DNA from: Aliidiomarina minuta
GTDB lineage: Bacteria; Pseudomonadota; Gammaproteobacteria; Enterobacterales; Alteromonadaceae
NCBI RefSeq assembly: GCF_003987145.1
Contig: NZ_PIPL01000003.1
Location: 186,001 to 250,000, forward strand
Direction of reading: 5' to 3'
DNA length: 64,000 bases
A model generated the notes under the pieces. That model was given only the letters and a program-made list of their open reading frames with translations. It was not told where the DNA came from and did no database searches. Positions 17,849-26,670 of this stretch are shown piece after piece. The position numbers and the translations under genes are program-made. Every line of letters begins with the position of its first letter. The stretch's first letter is position 1.

Positions 17849-19501
17849 GTGCGTAGCCTGCGGTTTTATAGAATTCTGCGAACCCTGTTGCAGCATGGTG
17901 TGGACGAGATGATTCCGAAGCGCTGGTTGCCCTGGTATGTCCGTATAGCAAGGCGTTGCTTATTCTGGCTTAGGAATAAGCATAAAGATAAGCCACTTGG
18001 CGTCCGTTTCCGACTGGCACTCGAGGACCTGGGGCCCGTTTTTGTGAAGCTGGGACAGATGCTTTCCACGCGCCGCGACTTATTACATCCGGATATTATT
18101 GTGCAACTGGCGATGTTGCAGGATAAGGTTCCTCCGTTTCCCGGTGACCAGGCGCAGCGTATTATAGAAAAGGCTCTGAACGATAAGCCTGTCGAAGATA
18201 TTTTTGTAGAGTTTCAGCAGGTACCTTTAGCTTCAGCTTCTATTGCGCAGGTGCACACGGCAAGCCTGCTTTTGCCTGATGACAGCATTAAAGAAGTGGT
18301 GGTTAAAGTTATTCGTCCGGATATTACCGCGACAATTCATGCTGATCTGGACTTAATGGAGTCTGTTGCCATGCTGGCCGCGCGTTATCTTCCAGACGGT
18401 AAACGCTTAAAGCCAGTAGAAGTTATTCGTGAATACCGCAAGACTTTGCTGGATGAGCTGAACCTGGCTCGGGAAGCAGCTAACGCTATTCAGCTACGAC
18501 GTAATTTTTCTGACTCAGAAGTACTGTATATTCCTGAAGTCTATAGTGATTACACACGCAACAACGTCATGGTGATGGAGCGCATCGCGGGTATTCCGAT
18601 TGGCGATGTGGAAACCCTGGCGGATGCCGGAGTAAACCTTAAGTTACTGGCGGAACGTGGTGTTGAAGTCTTCTTCACTCAGGTCTTCAGAGATAGCTTT
18701 TTTCACGCGGATATGCACCCCGGTAATATTTTTGTTGACGCATCCCGTCCCGAAGACCCGCGTTATCTGGCTATCGATTTTGGCATTGTGGGTACGTTAA
18801 ACCGGGATGATAAACGTTATCTGGCGGAAAACTTCATCGCCTTTTTTAATCGCGATTATCGTAAGGTTGCTGAGTTGCATGTGGATTCCGGCTGGGTGCC
18901 TTCGCATATTAATATTGAAGACTTTGAATCGGCGATACGCACAGTATGCGAACCCATTTTTGAAAAACCGCTGAAAGAAATTTCTTTCGGTCATGTATTA
19001 ATTAATCTGTTTAATACGGCACGGCGTTTTGAAATGGAAGTGCAGCCGCAACTGGTCCTGCTGCAGAAAACGTTGCTTTATGTCGAAGGTTTAGGACGTA
19101 ATCTGTATCCGGACTTAGACCTCTGGAAAACGGCCAAACCTTATCTCGAGCGCTGGATGCACGAACAGGTTGGCTGGCGAGCGGTATTACGTTCCGTGAA
19201 AGAACATGCTCCTTACTGGGCGGAAAAGTTACCGCAAATGCCGTCACTGGTGTATGACACTTTGCAGCAAAGTAAAATGCAGATGAAAATACAACAGAAC
19301 TATATGGAAGAACTGCTGATGCAACAACAGCAGGCTGCTGAAAGTCGTATTTGGGCTTTCGTGGCAAGCACCTTAAGTGTTTCAACCCTGGTGCTGGTAT
19401 TAGTAGCAGAAGAGCCCTGGTGGGCTGCCGGAGCCGGCGCTGTAGCCTTGTTTTCATGGTTCAAAGCCTGGCGCGACAGGCCCCGACATTTTATAAAGTG
19501 A
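17849..19501 (+). CDS. ubiB: Ubiquinone biosynthesis regulatory kinase-like protein UbiB
   Basis: The protein has 550 residues and a GTG start. It shows the UbiB/ADCK marks: the V-K-L-G-Q-M-L-S-T-R-R-D-L-L motif (the KxGQ element that blocks protein-kinase activity), A-S-A-S-I-A-Q-V-H in place of a normal Gly-rich loop, the D-M-H-P-G-N catalytic segment and D-F-G. Two transmembrane helices close the C-terminus (about 500-540). UbiB is an atypical kinase/ATPase needed for ubiquinone assembly, perhaps to extract lipid precursors from the membrane. TatA follows after 8 bases. Confidence 0.96.
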   Translation: MRSLRFYRILRTLLQHGVDEMIPKRWLPWYVRIARRCLFWLRNKHKDKPLGVRFRLALEDLGPVFVKLGQMLSTRRDLLHPDIIVQLAMLQDKVPPFPGDQAQRIIEKALNDKPVEDIFVEFQQVPLASASIAQVHTASLLLPDDSIKEVVVKVIRPDITATIHADLDLMESVAMLAARYLPDGKRLKPVEVIREYRKTLLDELNLAREAANAIQLRRNFSDSEVLYIPEVYSDYTRNNVMVMERIAGIPIGDVETLADAGVNLKLLAERGVEVFFTQVFRDSFFHADMHPGNIFVDASRPEDPRYLAIDFGIVGTLNRDDKRYLAENFIAFFNRDYRKVAELHVDSGWVPSHINIEDFESAIRTVCEPIFEKPLKEISFGHVLINLFNTARRFEMEVQPQLVLLQKTLLYVEGLGRNLYPDLDLWKTAKPYLERWMHEQVGWRAVLRSVKEHAPYWAEKLPQMPSLVYDTLQQSKMQMKIQQNYMEELLMQQQQAAESRIWAFVASTLSVSTLVLVLVAEEPWWAAGAGAVALFSWFKAWRDRPRHFIK

Positions 19502-19509
19502 GGTAATAT

Positions 19510-19746
19510 ATGGGTATTAGTATCTGGCAGTTAGTTATTATTCTGCTCATCATTGTGCTGCTGTTTGGCAGTAAAAAAATACGCAGTCTCGGCGGCGATC
19601 TGGGTTCAGCTCTACGTGGTTTTAAGAAAGAAATGGGCGATGATGAGAAAAAAGAAGAACCTGCATCTAAAGTGCAGCATAAAGAAGATGCTGACTTCAG
19701 CAAGCAAAGCGAAGCTGAGAAACAGGAACAGGACAAACGTGACTAA
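19510..19746 (+). CDS. tatA: Sec-independent translocase subunit TatA
   Basis: The 78-residue protein has the short N-terminal membrane helix (W-Q-L-V-I-I-L-L-I-I-V-L-L-F-G), the F-G-S-K-K hinge and an amphipathic helix, followed by an acidic and basic tail: the TatA pattern. TatA oligomers form the pore for folded proteins with twin-arginine signals. It is the first of tatABC, 8 bases after ubiB, and 2 bases before tatB. Confidence 0.95.
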   Translation: MGISIWQLVIILLIIVLLFGSKKIRSLGGDLGSALRGFKKEMGDDEKKEEPASKVQHKEDADFSKQSEAEKQEQDKRD

Positions 19747-19748
19747 CT

Positions 19749-20120
19749 ATGTTTGATATCGGCTTCTGGGAGTTATTAATTATTGCTCTGATGGGCTTGC
19801 TGGTACTTGGACCGGAACGTTTGCCCAGAGCAATACGTTCGGTGCAGCGCGGCATGGCCCGTGCGCGCCAGTTTGGAAGTCGAATGGAAGCCGAACTCAA
19901 TCATGAGTTGCGAATCAAAGAGCTGCATGAAAATTTAAAAAAAATTGAAAGTGCAGACGATATTGACAATCTACCCGATGATTTGAAAAAGTCGCTGGCT
20001 GAGTTGCAACGAGCCGCTGCCAGTGTGCAGGCACCGTACGCTAAAAAAGATGCTGCGGCAGAGAAACCTTCCGAGGAAAAGAATAAGGACGCTGAGGACA
20101 AACCGAATGAATCAGGATGA
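19749..20120 (+). CDS. tatB: Sec-independent translocase subunit TatB
   Basis: The 123-residue protein starts M-F-D-I-G-F-W-E-L, the TatB N-terminus, with the L-G-P-E-R-L-P hinge and a longer, charged cytoplasmic helix than TatA. TatB binds twin-arginine signal peptides together with TatC. Its last 14 bases overlap the tatC start, which suggests coupled synthesis. Confidence 0.95.
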   Translation: MFDIGFWELLIIALMGLLVLGPERLPRAIRSVQRGMARARQFGSRMEAELNHELRIKELHENLKKIESADDIDNLPDDLKKSLAELQRAAASVQAPYAKKDAAAEKPSEEKNKDAEDKPNESG

Positions 20121-20865
20121 AGGTTCTTTGCTCAGCCATTTAGCCGAATTACGTAATGCGTTATTGCGCAGCATTGCCGCTGTGCTGCTTATTTTTGTGG
20201 CGCTGATATATTTCGCCCGTGACATCTATCATTGGCTGGCATCGCCCCTGATGGCGCATTTGCCGGAAGGCACCAGCATGATAGCGACAGAAGTCGGAGC
20301 TCCGTTTTTTGCGCCTTTTAAGCTAACCATGGTGCTTTCCGTTGCCATTGCTGTCCCTTTTTTATTGCATCAGGTATGGCGTTTTATAGCTCCTGGGCTT
20401 TATAAAAAAGAGAAACGCCTGGTTGCCCCTTTGTTGATTAGTAGCACCCTGCTTTTTTATGGCGGCATTGCCTTTGCCTATTATGTCGTTCTGCCTTTGG
20501 CGTTTGCCTTTTTTACCAGCATGGCGCCTGAAGGTATTACTATAGCTACTGATATTTCCAGTTACCTTGATTTTGTATTGAAGATATTCTTTGCTTTTGG
20601 TATTGCCTTTGAAATACCCATTGCTATTTTATTGCTGTGTTGGAGTGGAACTACCACACCGGAGCAATTGCGGGCAAAACGAGCCTACGTCATAGTAGGG
20701 GTTTTCATAGTTGGTATGTTGCTGACTCCTCCAGATGTGATTTCGCAGACATTACTGGCTGTGCCAATGTGGCTGCTGTTTGAGCTGGGTTTATTTTTCG
20801 CTCGTTTTTACACACCAGGTAAGAAGGCTTCGAGCGAGCCGGATGAGCAAAAAACTGAGGATTGA
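20107..20865 (+). CDS. tatC: Sec-independent translocase subunit TatC
   Basis: The protein has 252 residues from the ATG at 20107 (M-N-Q-D-E-G), which gives the family length; the frame is open further upstream inside tatB but that would add a long basic extension. It has six membrane helices and the conserved H-L-A-E-L-R near the start and the P-F-L-L-H-Q-V-W-R-F-I-A-P-G-L segment. TatC is the receptor for twin-arginine signal peptides. Confidence 0.95.
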   Translation: MNQDEGSLLSHLAELRNALLRSIAAVLLIFVALIYFARDIYHWLASPLMAHLPEGTSMIATEVGAPFFAPFKLTMVLSVAIAVPFLLHQVWRFIAPGLYKKEKRLVAPLLISSTLLFYGGIAFAYYVVLPLAFAFFTSMAPEGITIATDISSYLDFVLKIFFAFGIAFEIPIAILLLCWSGTTTPEQLRAKRAYVIVGVFIVGMLLTPPDVISQTLLAVPMWLLFELGLFFARFYTPGKKASSEPDEQKTED

Positions 20866-20867
20866 GT

Positions 20868-21347
20868 ATGATCAAGTATTGTTTGGCAGGCATATTGACG
20901 TTTTTATTGCCCTTATCGGCTTTGGCTGAGGGTGCTGGTTTTGAGCAGCAGTTGGTGGAGTGTAATCTTATTCAGGGGGCGGTTCAGCGTCTTGATTGTT
21001 ATGACGAGCTTGCCCAACAGTTGCAGGGGGACGAAAATTCTACGGAACAAGCTGAGCAGATTGTGACGCCGATTTCTCAAAGTCGGTCAGAATTTGGACT
21101 GGAAAATCGTACTAAGAAAGAAACTGAAGATAAGATTTATATCGACATAATAGACAAGTGGCAAAACCCTCGTGGAGCCTGGCGCTTCAGAACAGCTGAA
21201 GGTCAGGAATGGCATCAAACAGAGGTACTGCGCTCTTTTGTTTTAAGCGACGATGCAGCTTATTATATTGAACGAGGCGCGCTTGGTTCTTTTCATTTGG
21301 GTTCTGATAGCAATAATAGAACCACGCGGGTGCGCCGGGCTAATTAA
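20868..21347 (+). CDS. Small exported protein of unknown function
   Basis: The 159-residue protein (ATG at 20868; a TTG 6 bases earlier is less likely) has a signal peptide cut near A-L-A-E. The mature part begins with a motif C-x(8)-R-L-x-C-Y-D-x-L-A seen in many small gammaproteobacterial envelope proteins, including the VasI-type T6SS accessory group, and ends with a W-H-Q-x-E-V and R-V-R-R-A-N pattern. The two Cys could form a disulphide. Its site between tatC and tatD is an insertion relative to E. coli. Function unknown. Confidence 0.75.
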   Translation: MIKYCLAGILTFLLPLSALAEGAGFEQQLVECNLIQGAVQRLDCYDELAQQLQGDENSTEQAEQIVTPISQSRSEFGLENRTKKETEDKIYIDIIDKWQNPRGAWRFRTAEGQEWHQTEVLRSFVLSDDAAYYIERGALGSFHLGSDSNNRTTRVRRAN

Positions 21348-22142
21348 ATGGCTGGAGTATGGGTTGATGCAGGGCTTAATATGCCTCCGCAGGAGCAGAC
21401 AGAAGCCTTTAAACTGACCTTACAAAGAGCGGTTGAGCAACAGGTTACGCGTTTCGTATTGATTGCTTCTGATCTGGAAGAAGCACGACGCGCTATCGCG
21501 TTTGCTGAGCAGGATCCTCGTTGTGTGGTAACTGTGGGTATTCATCCGCACCAGGCTGCGAAAGCGCCCTCTGATTTTATTCAGCAATTAAAAGAGCTGG
21601 CTCAGCATCCTGCTGTGCGGGCTATTGGTGAATGTGGTCTGGACTACAATCGAAACTTCTCTCCACCAGATATCCAGCGCAGGGTATTCTCCGCTCAGGT
21701 AGAGGTGGCCGCAGAACTTGGGCTACCATTGTACCTGCATGAGCGAGATGCCCTGCAGGACCAGCTTGCAATACTCAAGCCAGCCCGATCTGAGCTGGTG
21801 GCGCTTTTTACCCATTGTTTTACCGGCGATAACAATGCGCTGGAAGCTTATCAGGCATTAGATTGTTATATAGGCATTACCGGCTGGCTCTGCGATGAGC
21901 GCCGTGGCCAGGATTTGGCTGGAGCGGCAGCTAATATTGATAGTCAGCGCTTGCTACTCGAGACGGATGCACCTTATTTATTGCCGCGTAATATACGGCC
22001 AAGACCTAAATCGCGGCAGAATGAGCCCGCGTATCTGCCATATATTGCTGAGCGTCTGGCCGAACTAACAGGTCACTCGCTGAGCCAGCTACAAGAGTTA
22101 ACGACCACGAACGCGCAGCGCCTGTTTAGTGACTGGGGCTGA
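21348..22142 (+). CDS. tatD: TatD family metal-dependent DNase/hydrolase
   Basis: The 264-residue protein shows the TatD pattern: G-I-H-P-H, E-C-G-L-D-Y-N-R-N-F and L-L-E-T-D-A-P-Y-L-L-P-R, which supply metal ligands. The usual N-terminal D-I-G-x-N-L appears here as D-A-G-L-N-M. TatD acts as a 3'-5' exonuclease/DNase in quality control and is not needed for Tat transport itself, although it sits next to tatABC in many genomes. The ATG directly follows the previous stop. Confidence 0.9.
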   Translation: MAGVWVDAGLNMPPQEQTEAFKLTLQRAVEQQVTRFVLIASDLEEARRAIAFAEQDPRCVVTVGIHPHQAAKAPSDFIQQLKELAQHPAVRAIGECGLDYNRNFSPPDIQRRVFSAQVEVAAELGLPLYLHERDALQDQLAILKPARSELVALFTHCFTGDNNALEAYQALDCYIGITGWLCDERRGQDLAGAAANIDSQRLLLETDAPYLLPRNIRPRPKSRQNEPAYLPYIAERLAELTGHSLSQLQELTTTNAQRLFSDWG

Positions 22143-22165
22143 TTTTTGTTTTTTAAGGATATCTG

Positions 22166-23170
22166 ATGAGCATATACAGTGGTTTTCCGAACCGTCGTTT
22201 ACGTCGCCTGCGCCGGCATGATTTCAGCCGACGTTTGGTTAGCGAACATAAATTAAGTGTCGATGATCTGATATATCCCATGTTTGTGTTACCTGGCGAA
22301 GGGCAACGTGAGCTGATCAGCTCTATGCCTGGTGTGGAACGTTTATCCATTGATTTACTGGTGAAAGAAGCTCATCTCCTGGTAGACCTGGGGATTCCTA
22401 TGATTGCTATCTTTCCGGTGACGCCGGCAGCCGATAAGTCATTATTGGCGGAAGCAGCCTACGATGATGAAGGGTTGGCGCAGCGCGCTGTACGTGCCGT
22501 TAAAGCGGCCTGTCCTGAGCTGGGAATTATGACCGATGTAGCTCTGGATCCGTTCACCAGTCATGGGCAGGATGGCATTCTGGACGACAGTGGTTATGTG
22601 CAGAATGACCTCACTACCGAGATTCTGGTAAAACAGGCGTTGTCCCATGCTAAAGCTGGTGCTGATGTGGTGGCGCCTTCAGATATGATGGACGGCCGCA
22701 TTGGGGCTATTCGTGAAGCCTTGGAAGCGGCGGGCTTTCAGAATACTCAGATTATGGCGTATTCGGCTAAATATGCTTCGGCCTACTATGGGCCTTTTCG
22801 CGATGCGGTGGGTTCAGCGGCCAACCTGAAAGGTGCTGATAAAAAGACCTACCAGATGGATCCCGCCAATAGCGACGAGGCTTTGCATGAAGTTGCTATG
22901 GATATTGAAGAAGGTGCAGATATGGTCATGGTCAAACCCGGCATGCCCTATCTGGACGTGGTACGCCGTGTGAAAGAAGAGTTCGGCGTGCCTACTTTTG
23001 CTTATCAGGTGAGTGGCGAATATGCCATGCATATGGCAGCTATAGAAAACGGCTGGCTGGGTGACGACACTATTTTTGAAGGGCTGCTTGCGTTTAAACG
23101 GGCCGGGGCTGATGGAATTCTAACCTATTTTGCTAAACGGGTTGCAGAACACCTGCAAGGCAACACTTAA
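22166..23170 (+). CDS. hemB: Delta-aminolevulinic acid dehydratase, Mg2+-type
   Basis: The 334-residue protein carries both Schiff-base lysines in M-A-Y-S-A-K-Y-A-S and M-V-K-P-G-M-P-Y-L-D. Where the zinc enzymes of E. coli and yeast have a Cys cluster, this protein has D-V-A-L-D-P-F-T-S-H-G-Q-D-G, the Asp-rich form known from Pseudomonas, so it should use Mg2+ rather than zinc. It condenses two 5-aminolevulinates into porphobilinogen in haem synthesis. A good AAGGA site precedes the ATG. It is convergent with gppA, with a 4-base overlap. Confidence 0.96.
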   Translation: MSIYSGFPNRRLRRLRRHDFSRRLVSEHKLSVDDLIYPMFVLPGEGQRELISSMPGVERLSIDLLVKEAHLLVDLGIPMIAIFPVTPAADKSLLAEAAYDDEGLAQRAVRAVKAACPELGIMTDVALDPFTSHGQDGILDDSGYVQNDLTTEILVKQALSHAKAGADVVAPSDMMDGRIGAIREALEAAGFQNTQIMAYSAKYASAYYGPFRDAVGSAANLKGADKKTYQMDPANSDEALHEVAMDIEEGADMVMVKPGMPYLDVVRRVKEEFGVPTFAYQVSGEYAMHMAAIENGWLGDDTIFEGLLAFKRAGADGILTYFAKRVAEHLQGNT

Positions 23171-24648
23171 CGAGCTTTTAGTTGTAGTTGTTCGCCGTCA
23201 GGCAACTGTTCTGCTTCATCTTGCAGTAAGCTCAGCAGGAAGGGGTTGCCATCGAAAAAACCAGTAGTAGCTGACAGGGTCAGGATGCCGTTGTTAACGG
23301 CTACCTGGTAGTTAGTGATGCTACTGTCGCAGCGGCGTTGGCAGCACATGATGGCCAGACGTAGTAGGCGGGTCAGGTGGCGCATAGGCTGGCTGCTGCT
23401 TGCAAACTGTGACGATTTCTCATCGTCAATAATGCCAGCGGTAGCGGCAAGCAGCTCAATCAGCGCAGCACGGGCTGCTTGATCAAAGCCCGGTAGATCT
23501 AAATGACGCAGCATGTAAGTCGCATGGCTACTGGCCTGCTTATAAGACAGGCTGAGGCCCAGTTCATGCAAGTAGGAAGCGGCTCGTAGCAGCCGCAGGC
23601 TATGCGGCGGCATAGTCCATTGCCCTTCCAGCTGACGATAAAAATTCTCTGCCAGACTGAATACCCGTAACGACTGATCTTCATCCAGATGATAATTGGC
23701 GACCAGGCTGTGTAGTGTCCGCAACTGGACATCCTGCTGCTGTATCGGTTCCAGCATGCTATACAGAATACCTTCGCGCAGTGCTCCACTGGTCGATTGC
23801 AGGGATTTAATCGTAAGATTTCTGCACAGGGCAATGAGAATGCATAAACCGCTGACGAAGACAGCTTTGCGATTGTCGGCGAGGCCCTCTATCTGCAGCT
23901 GCTGATGGTGACCGCAGGCGATAGCCTGTTCCAAAAGCTGCTCCATCCATTGCAGTTTAAAGGTATTGTTAGCGCCTTTTGCTTCAGCTATTTCCTGCAA
24001 GGCTTTAAACGTGCCGGAAGCGCCCAGCACCAATGACCACTGCTGCCCGTTATAGGCGTCAAAGAAGGGCCGCAGAGTTTCAGTTGCGCCGTTGATAGCG
24101 GCGATTGTATTTTCGCTATTAATCGCACCATCGTTAAAATACTTGCTATACCAGGTTACGCAGCCCATATCGAGGCTGTTTAGCAGTTGCGGTGTAAAGC
24201 CGGACCCAAGCACCAGTTCAGTGCTGGCACCACCAATATCGATAACCAGCATGCGCCCTTTGAAAGCGGTGGTGTGGGCGATGCCCTGATATATAGTAGC
24301 GGCTTCTTCATCGCCACTAATGATTTGGATAGGGTGCCCGAGGGTATTTTCGGCGTGAGCCAGAAAGTCTTTGTCCTGAGCTATCTTGCGCAGTGTGGCT
24401 GTGCCAACGGCCCGTATATGGGAAGGGTCAATATCCTGCACGCGGTCAGAGAAAATGCGCAGGCAATCGATAGCTCTTTGTTTCGCGTCTTCGCTAAGTT
24501 CGCCATCATCAGTGAGACCAGCGGCAAGACGAACTTTGCGTTTGATTTTACTAACTACCTGTACGCTGCCAGCAACGACCCGGACCACCAGCATATGGAA
24601 GCTGTTGGAACCCAGGTCGATAGCAGCGTAGTAGGCTTTAGAACGCAT
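23167..24648 (-). CDS. gppA: Ppx/GppA phosphatase, probably pppGpp pyrophosphatase
   Basis: The 493-residue protein has the ASKHA fold marks: I-D-L-G-S-N-S-F-H at the N-terminus, V-I-D-I-G-G-A-S-T-E near 140 and a G-A-S-G-T-F phosphate loop. It could be exopolyphosphatase (Ppx) or the pppGpp 5'-phosphohydrolase GppA. I prefer GppA because it follows rhlB, as in E. coli. It would turn pppGpp into ppGpp. It lies 16 bases after the rhlB stop, so the pair is likely co-transcribed. Confidence 0.88.
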   Translation of the reverse strand: MRSKAYYAAIDLGSNSFHMLVVRVVAGSVQVVSKIKRKVRLAAGLTDDGELSEDAKQRAIDCLRIFSDRVQDIDPSHIRAVGTATLRKIAQDKDFLAHAENTLGHPIQIISGDEEAATIYQGIAHTTAFKGRMLVIDIGGASTELVLGSGFTPQLLNSLDMGCVTWYSKYFNDGAINSENTIAAINGATETLRPFFDAYNGQQWSLVLGASGTFKALQEIAEAKGANNTFKLQWMEQLLEQAIACGHHQQLQIEGLADNRKAVFVSGLCILIALCRNLTIKSLQSTSGALREGILYSMLEPIQQQDVQLRTLHSLVANYHLDEDQSLRVFSLAENFYRQLEGQWTMPPHSLRLLRAASYLHELGLSLSYKQASSHATYMLRHLDLPGFDQAARAALIELLAATAGIIDDEKSSQFASSSQPMRHLTRLLRLAIMCCQRRCDSSITNYQVAVNNGILTLSATTGFFDGNPFLLSLLQDEAEQLPDGEQLQLKAR

Positions 24649-24664
24649 ACGTCAGCCGCTGTTC

Positions 24665-25945
24665 TTAGCCAGGTCTACGGTTCTGTCCCTGGCGCTTAGG
24701 TCCAGAGTGACGGCGGTTATAGTTCTTGCCGCTTTGCATACGCCGCTTTTGTGGGAAATGCGGCTTAGGTACATCTTCCAGTAAGGCTTCGGGATCATAT
24801 TTAGTTACCGGTATGGGGTGCTTAATATAATCTTCGATAGCTGGCAGATTGTACACATATTCCTCACAGGCCAGGCTGATCGCCTTACCGCTCTTGCCAG
24901 CGCGACCTGTACGGCCGATGCGATGCACATAATCTTCGCAGTCGTCCGGCAGGTCAAAGTTAAATACATGACTCACCGATGGAATGTGTAAACCGCGAGC
25001 GGCCACATCAGTTGCTACCAGAATATCAATAACACCACTGGTAAAGTCTTCCAGAATTTTAAGACGCTTACGTTGTGGAACATCGCCGGTTAACAATCCG
25101 ACACGGTGACGGTCTGCTTTTAGCCACTGATAGACCTTATCGCAGCCATGTTTTGTATTGGAAAAAACGATTGCCTTGTCCGGCCAATCCTCTTCAATAA
25201 GGGTCAGTAAAAGCTTAATTTTATCCGGTTTTGAGGGGTAAAAAAGCTCTTCTTCGATGCGTGCACCGGTCATTTGTTCGGGTTCAATTTCGACGCTGGT
25301 AGGCTCGTTCATATGCTCATAAGCCAGCTCTTTTACACGCAGTGAAAGTGTAGCTGAAAAGAGCATATTCAGACGGTCTGCCGGCGCTGTCATTTGCCGG
25401 AACATGTAGCGTATGTCATCGATGAAACCGAGGTCAAACATACGGTCCGCTTCGTCCAGAACAACTACGTCGATGGCATCTAATTTATATACGCCCTGCT
25501 TGCAATAATCGATAAGGCGGCCGCAGGTGCCGACGAGTACGTCAACGCCTTCAGCCAGCTGTGCACGCTGGGCTTCGTAGTTTTCACCACCATATACAAC
25601 GGCCAGTTTCAAACCACATTGCTTAGCCAGTTCTTCGGCGTCATTGTGGATCTGTACGGCCAGTTCGCGGGTCGGTGCCATGACCAGAGCACGGGGTTGT
25701 TTGGATGCTGGATCCTTACGTTCCGTTGTCATCAGGTGGTTGAATATAGCCACCAGAAAAGCAATGGTTTTACCGGTCCCGGTTTGGGCTTGTCCGGCCA
25801 CATCTTTACCCTGCAGGGCAAGAGGCAAACTAAGCTCTTGGATCGGAGTACAGTAGGTGAAGCCAGCTTTATCTAGGGCATCTAAAACATTGGGATGCAA
25901 TCCAAGACTGGCAAACTTGGTTTCGGTTAGGTGTTTTTCGCTCAT
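24665..25945 (-). CDS. rhlB: DEAD-box ATP-dependent RNA helicase RhlB
   Basis: The 426-residue protein has the DEAD-box motifs: Q motif, A-Q-T-G-T-G-K-T, P-T-R-E-L-A, V-L-D-E-A-D, S-A-T and H-R-I-G-R-T-G-R. The start at 25945 (M-S-E-K-H-L-T-E) matches the RhlB N-terminus; a second ATG 12 bases earlier is also possible. A basic Arg/Lys/Gln-rich tail follows the helicase core. RhlB unwinds RNA for the degradosome. It is divergent from trxA, as in E. coli. Confidence 0.93.
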   Translation of the reverse strand: MSEKHLTETKFASLGLHPNVLDALDKAGFTYCTPIQELSLPLALQGKDVAGQAQTGTGKTIAFLVAIFNHLMTTERKDPASKQPRALVMAPTRELAVQIHNDAEELAKQCGLKLAVVYGGENYEAQRAQLAEGVDVLVGTCGRLIDYCKQGVYKLDAIDVVVLDEADRMFDLGFIDDIRYMFRQMTAPADRLNMLFSATLSLRVKELAYEHMNEPTSVEIEPEQMTGARIEEELFYPSKPDKIKLLLTLIEEDWPDKAIVFSNTKHGCDKVYQWLKADRHRVGLLTGDVPQRKRLKILEDFTSGVIDILVATDVAARGLHIPSVSHVFNFDLPDDCEDYVHRIGRTGRAGKSGKAISLACEEYVYNLPAIEDYIKHPIPVTKYDPEALLEDVPKPHFPQKRRMQSGKNYNRRHSGPKRQGQNRRPG

Positions 25946-25970
25946 GGCGCTCAGCATATCAGGTTTGTGC

Positions 25971-25999
25971 TTGCAATAAAAAACAGAAATGATTAAATA
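25971..25999 (+). promoter_or_regulatory. Candidate sigma-70 promoter for trxA
   Basis: TTGCAA (25971-25976), 17 bases, then TAAATA (25994-25999), 57 bases before the trxA ATG. Confidence 0.35.
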
Positions 26000-26055
26000 T
26001 GTAGTCTAACTTTAAAACGCAGCTTCCTTGCTGTGTAAAACGACCGGAGAGTACC

Positions 26056-26382
26056 ATGAGCGACAAAATTGTTCAGCTGAGCGACGAGAGCTTTGACGCC
26101 GACGTAATTAACGCTGATCAACCAGTCCTTGTAGATTTTTGGGCTGAGTGGTGTGGACCTTGTAAGATGATTGCGCCAATTCTGGATGACATTGCCACTG
26201 AGTTTGAAGGCAAGTTGACTATTGGCAAACTGAATGTCGACCACAATAATGAAACACCGCCTAAGTATGGTATCCGTGGTATTCCTACTCTGCTGCTGTT
26301 CAAAGGCGGTGAAGTTGTGGGTACTAAAGTAGGTGCTATGTCGAAAGCGCAGTTAAGTGAATTTATTAGTGAGCATGTCTGA
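26056..26382 (+). CDS. trxA: Thioredoxin 1
   Basis: The 108-residue protein has the active-site motif W-C-G-P-C-K and the cis-Pro in R-G-I-P-T-L. It is the general dithiol reductant for ribonucleotide reductase, methionine sulfoxide reductase and others. It is divergent from rhlB and upstream of rho. A CGGAGAG site precedes the ATG. Confidence 0.97.
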   Translation: MSDKIVQLSDESFDADVINADQPVLVDFWAEWCGPCKMIAPILDDIATEFEGKLTIGKLNVDHNNETPPKYGIRGIPTLLLFKGGEVVGTKVGAMSKAQLSEFISEHV

Positions 26383-26670
26383 TAAATTTGCCGGTTGAAG
26401 CGACGCGAATACTGAGAAATTTTCGGTATCCGCGTTTGCTTACGCTGAAAAACTGGACGTCTTTGAAAATAGGTGTTAATTTAAACCAATATCGTTTCTG
26501 AAGCTGCCGTTTCCTGAACTCTTGCAGCTACCCTTTAGACCAGCCTCTGCGGTCGAAAGTATTTAATATTTTAGTAAAATTCAGCACTTAGCTGCATTAG
26601 GCTTATTTACGCTTAATGCATTCACAACAACCCGTACCAACTGTAGATAACTTCTCAAGACCTACCGCTT
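26383..26670 (+). other. trxA-rho intergenic region / probable rho leader
   Basis: These 288 bases contain no gene I can support. An imperfect hairpin (ACGCG at 26403-26407 with CGCGT at 26431-26435, and an inner ATAC/GTAT) lies near the 5' end. The rest is AT-rich just before the rho ATG. In E. coli the rho leader is a long, Rho-sensitive region that lets Rho limit its own synthesis; this segment is in the right place, but I see no direct proof. Confidence 0.4.
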
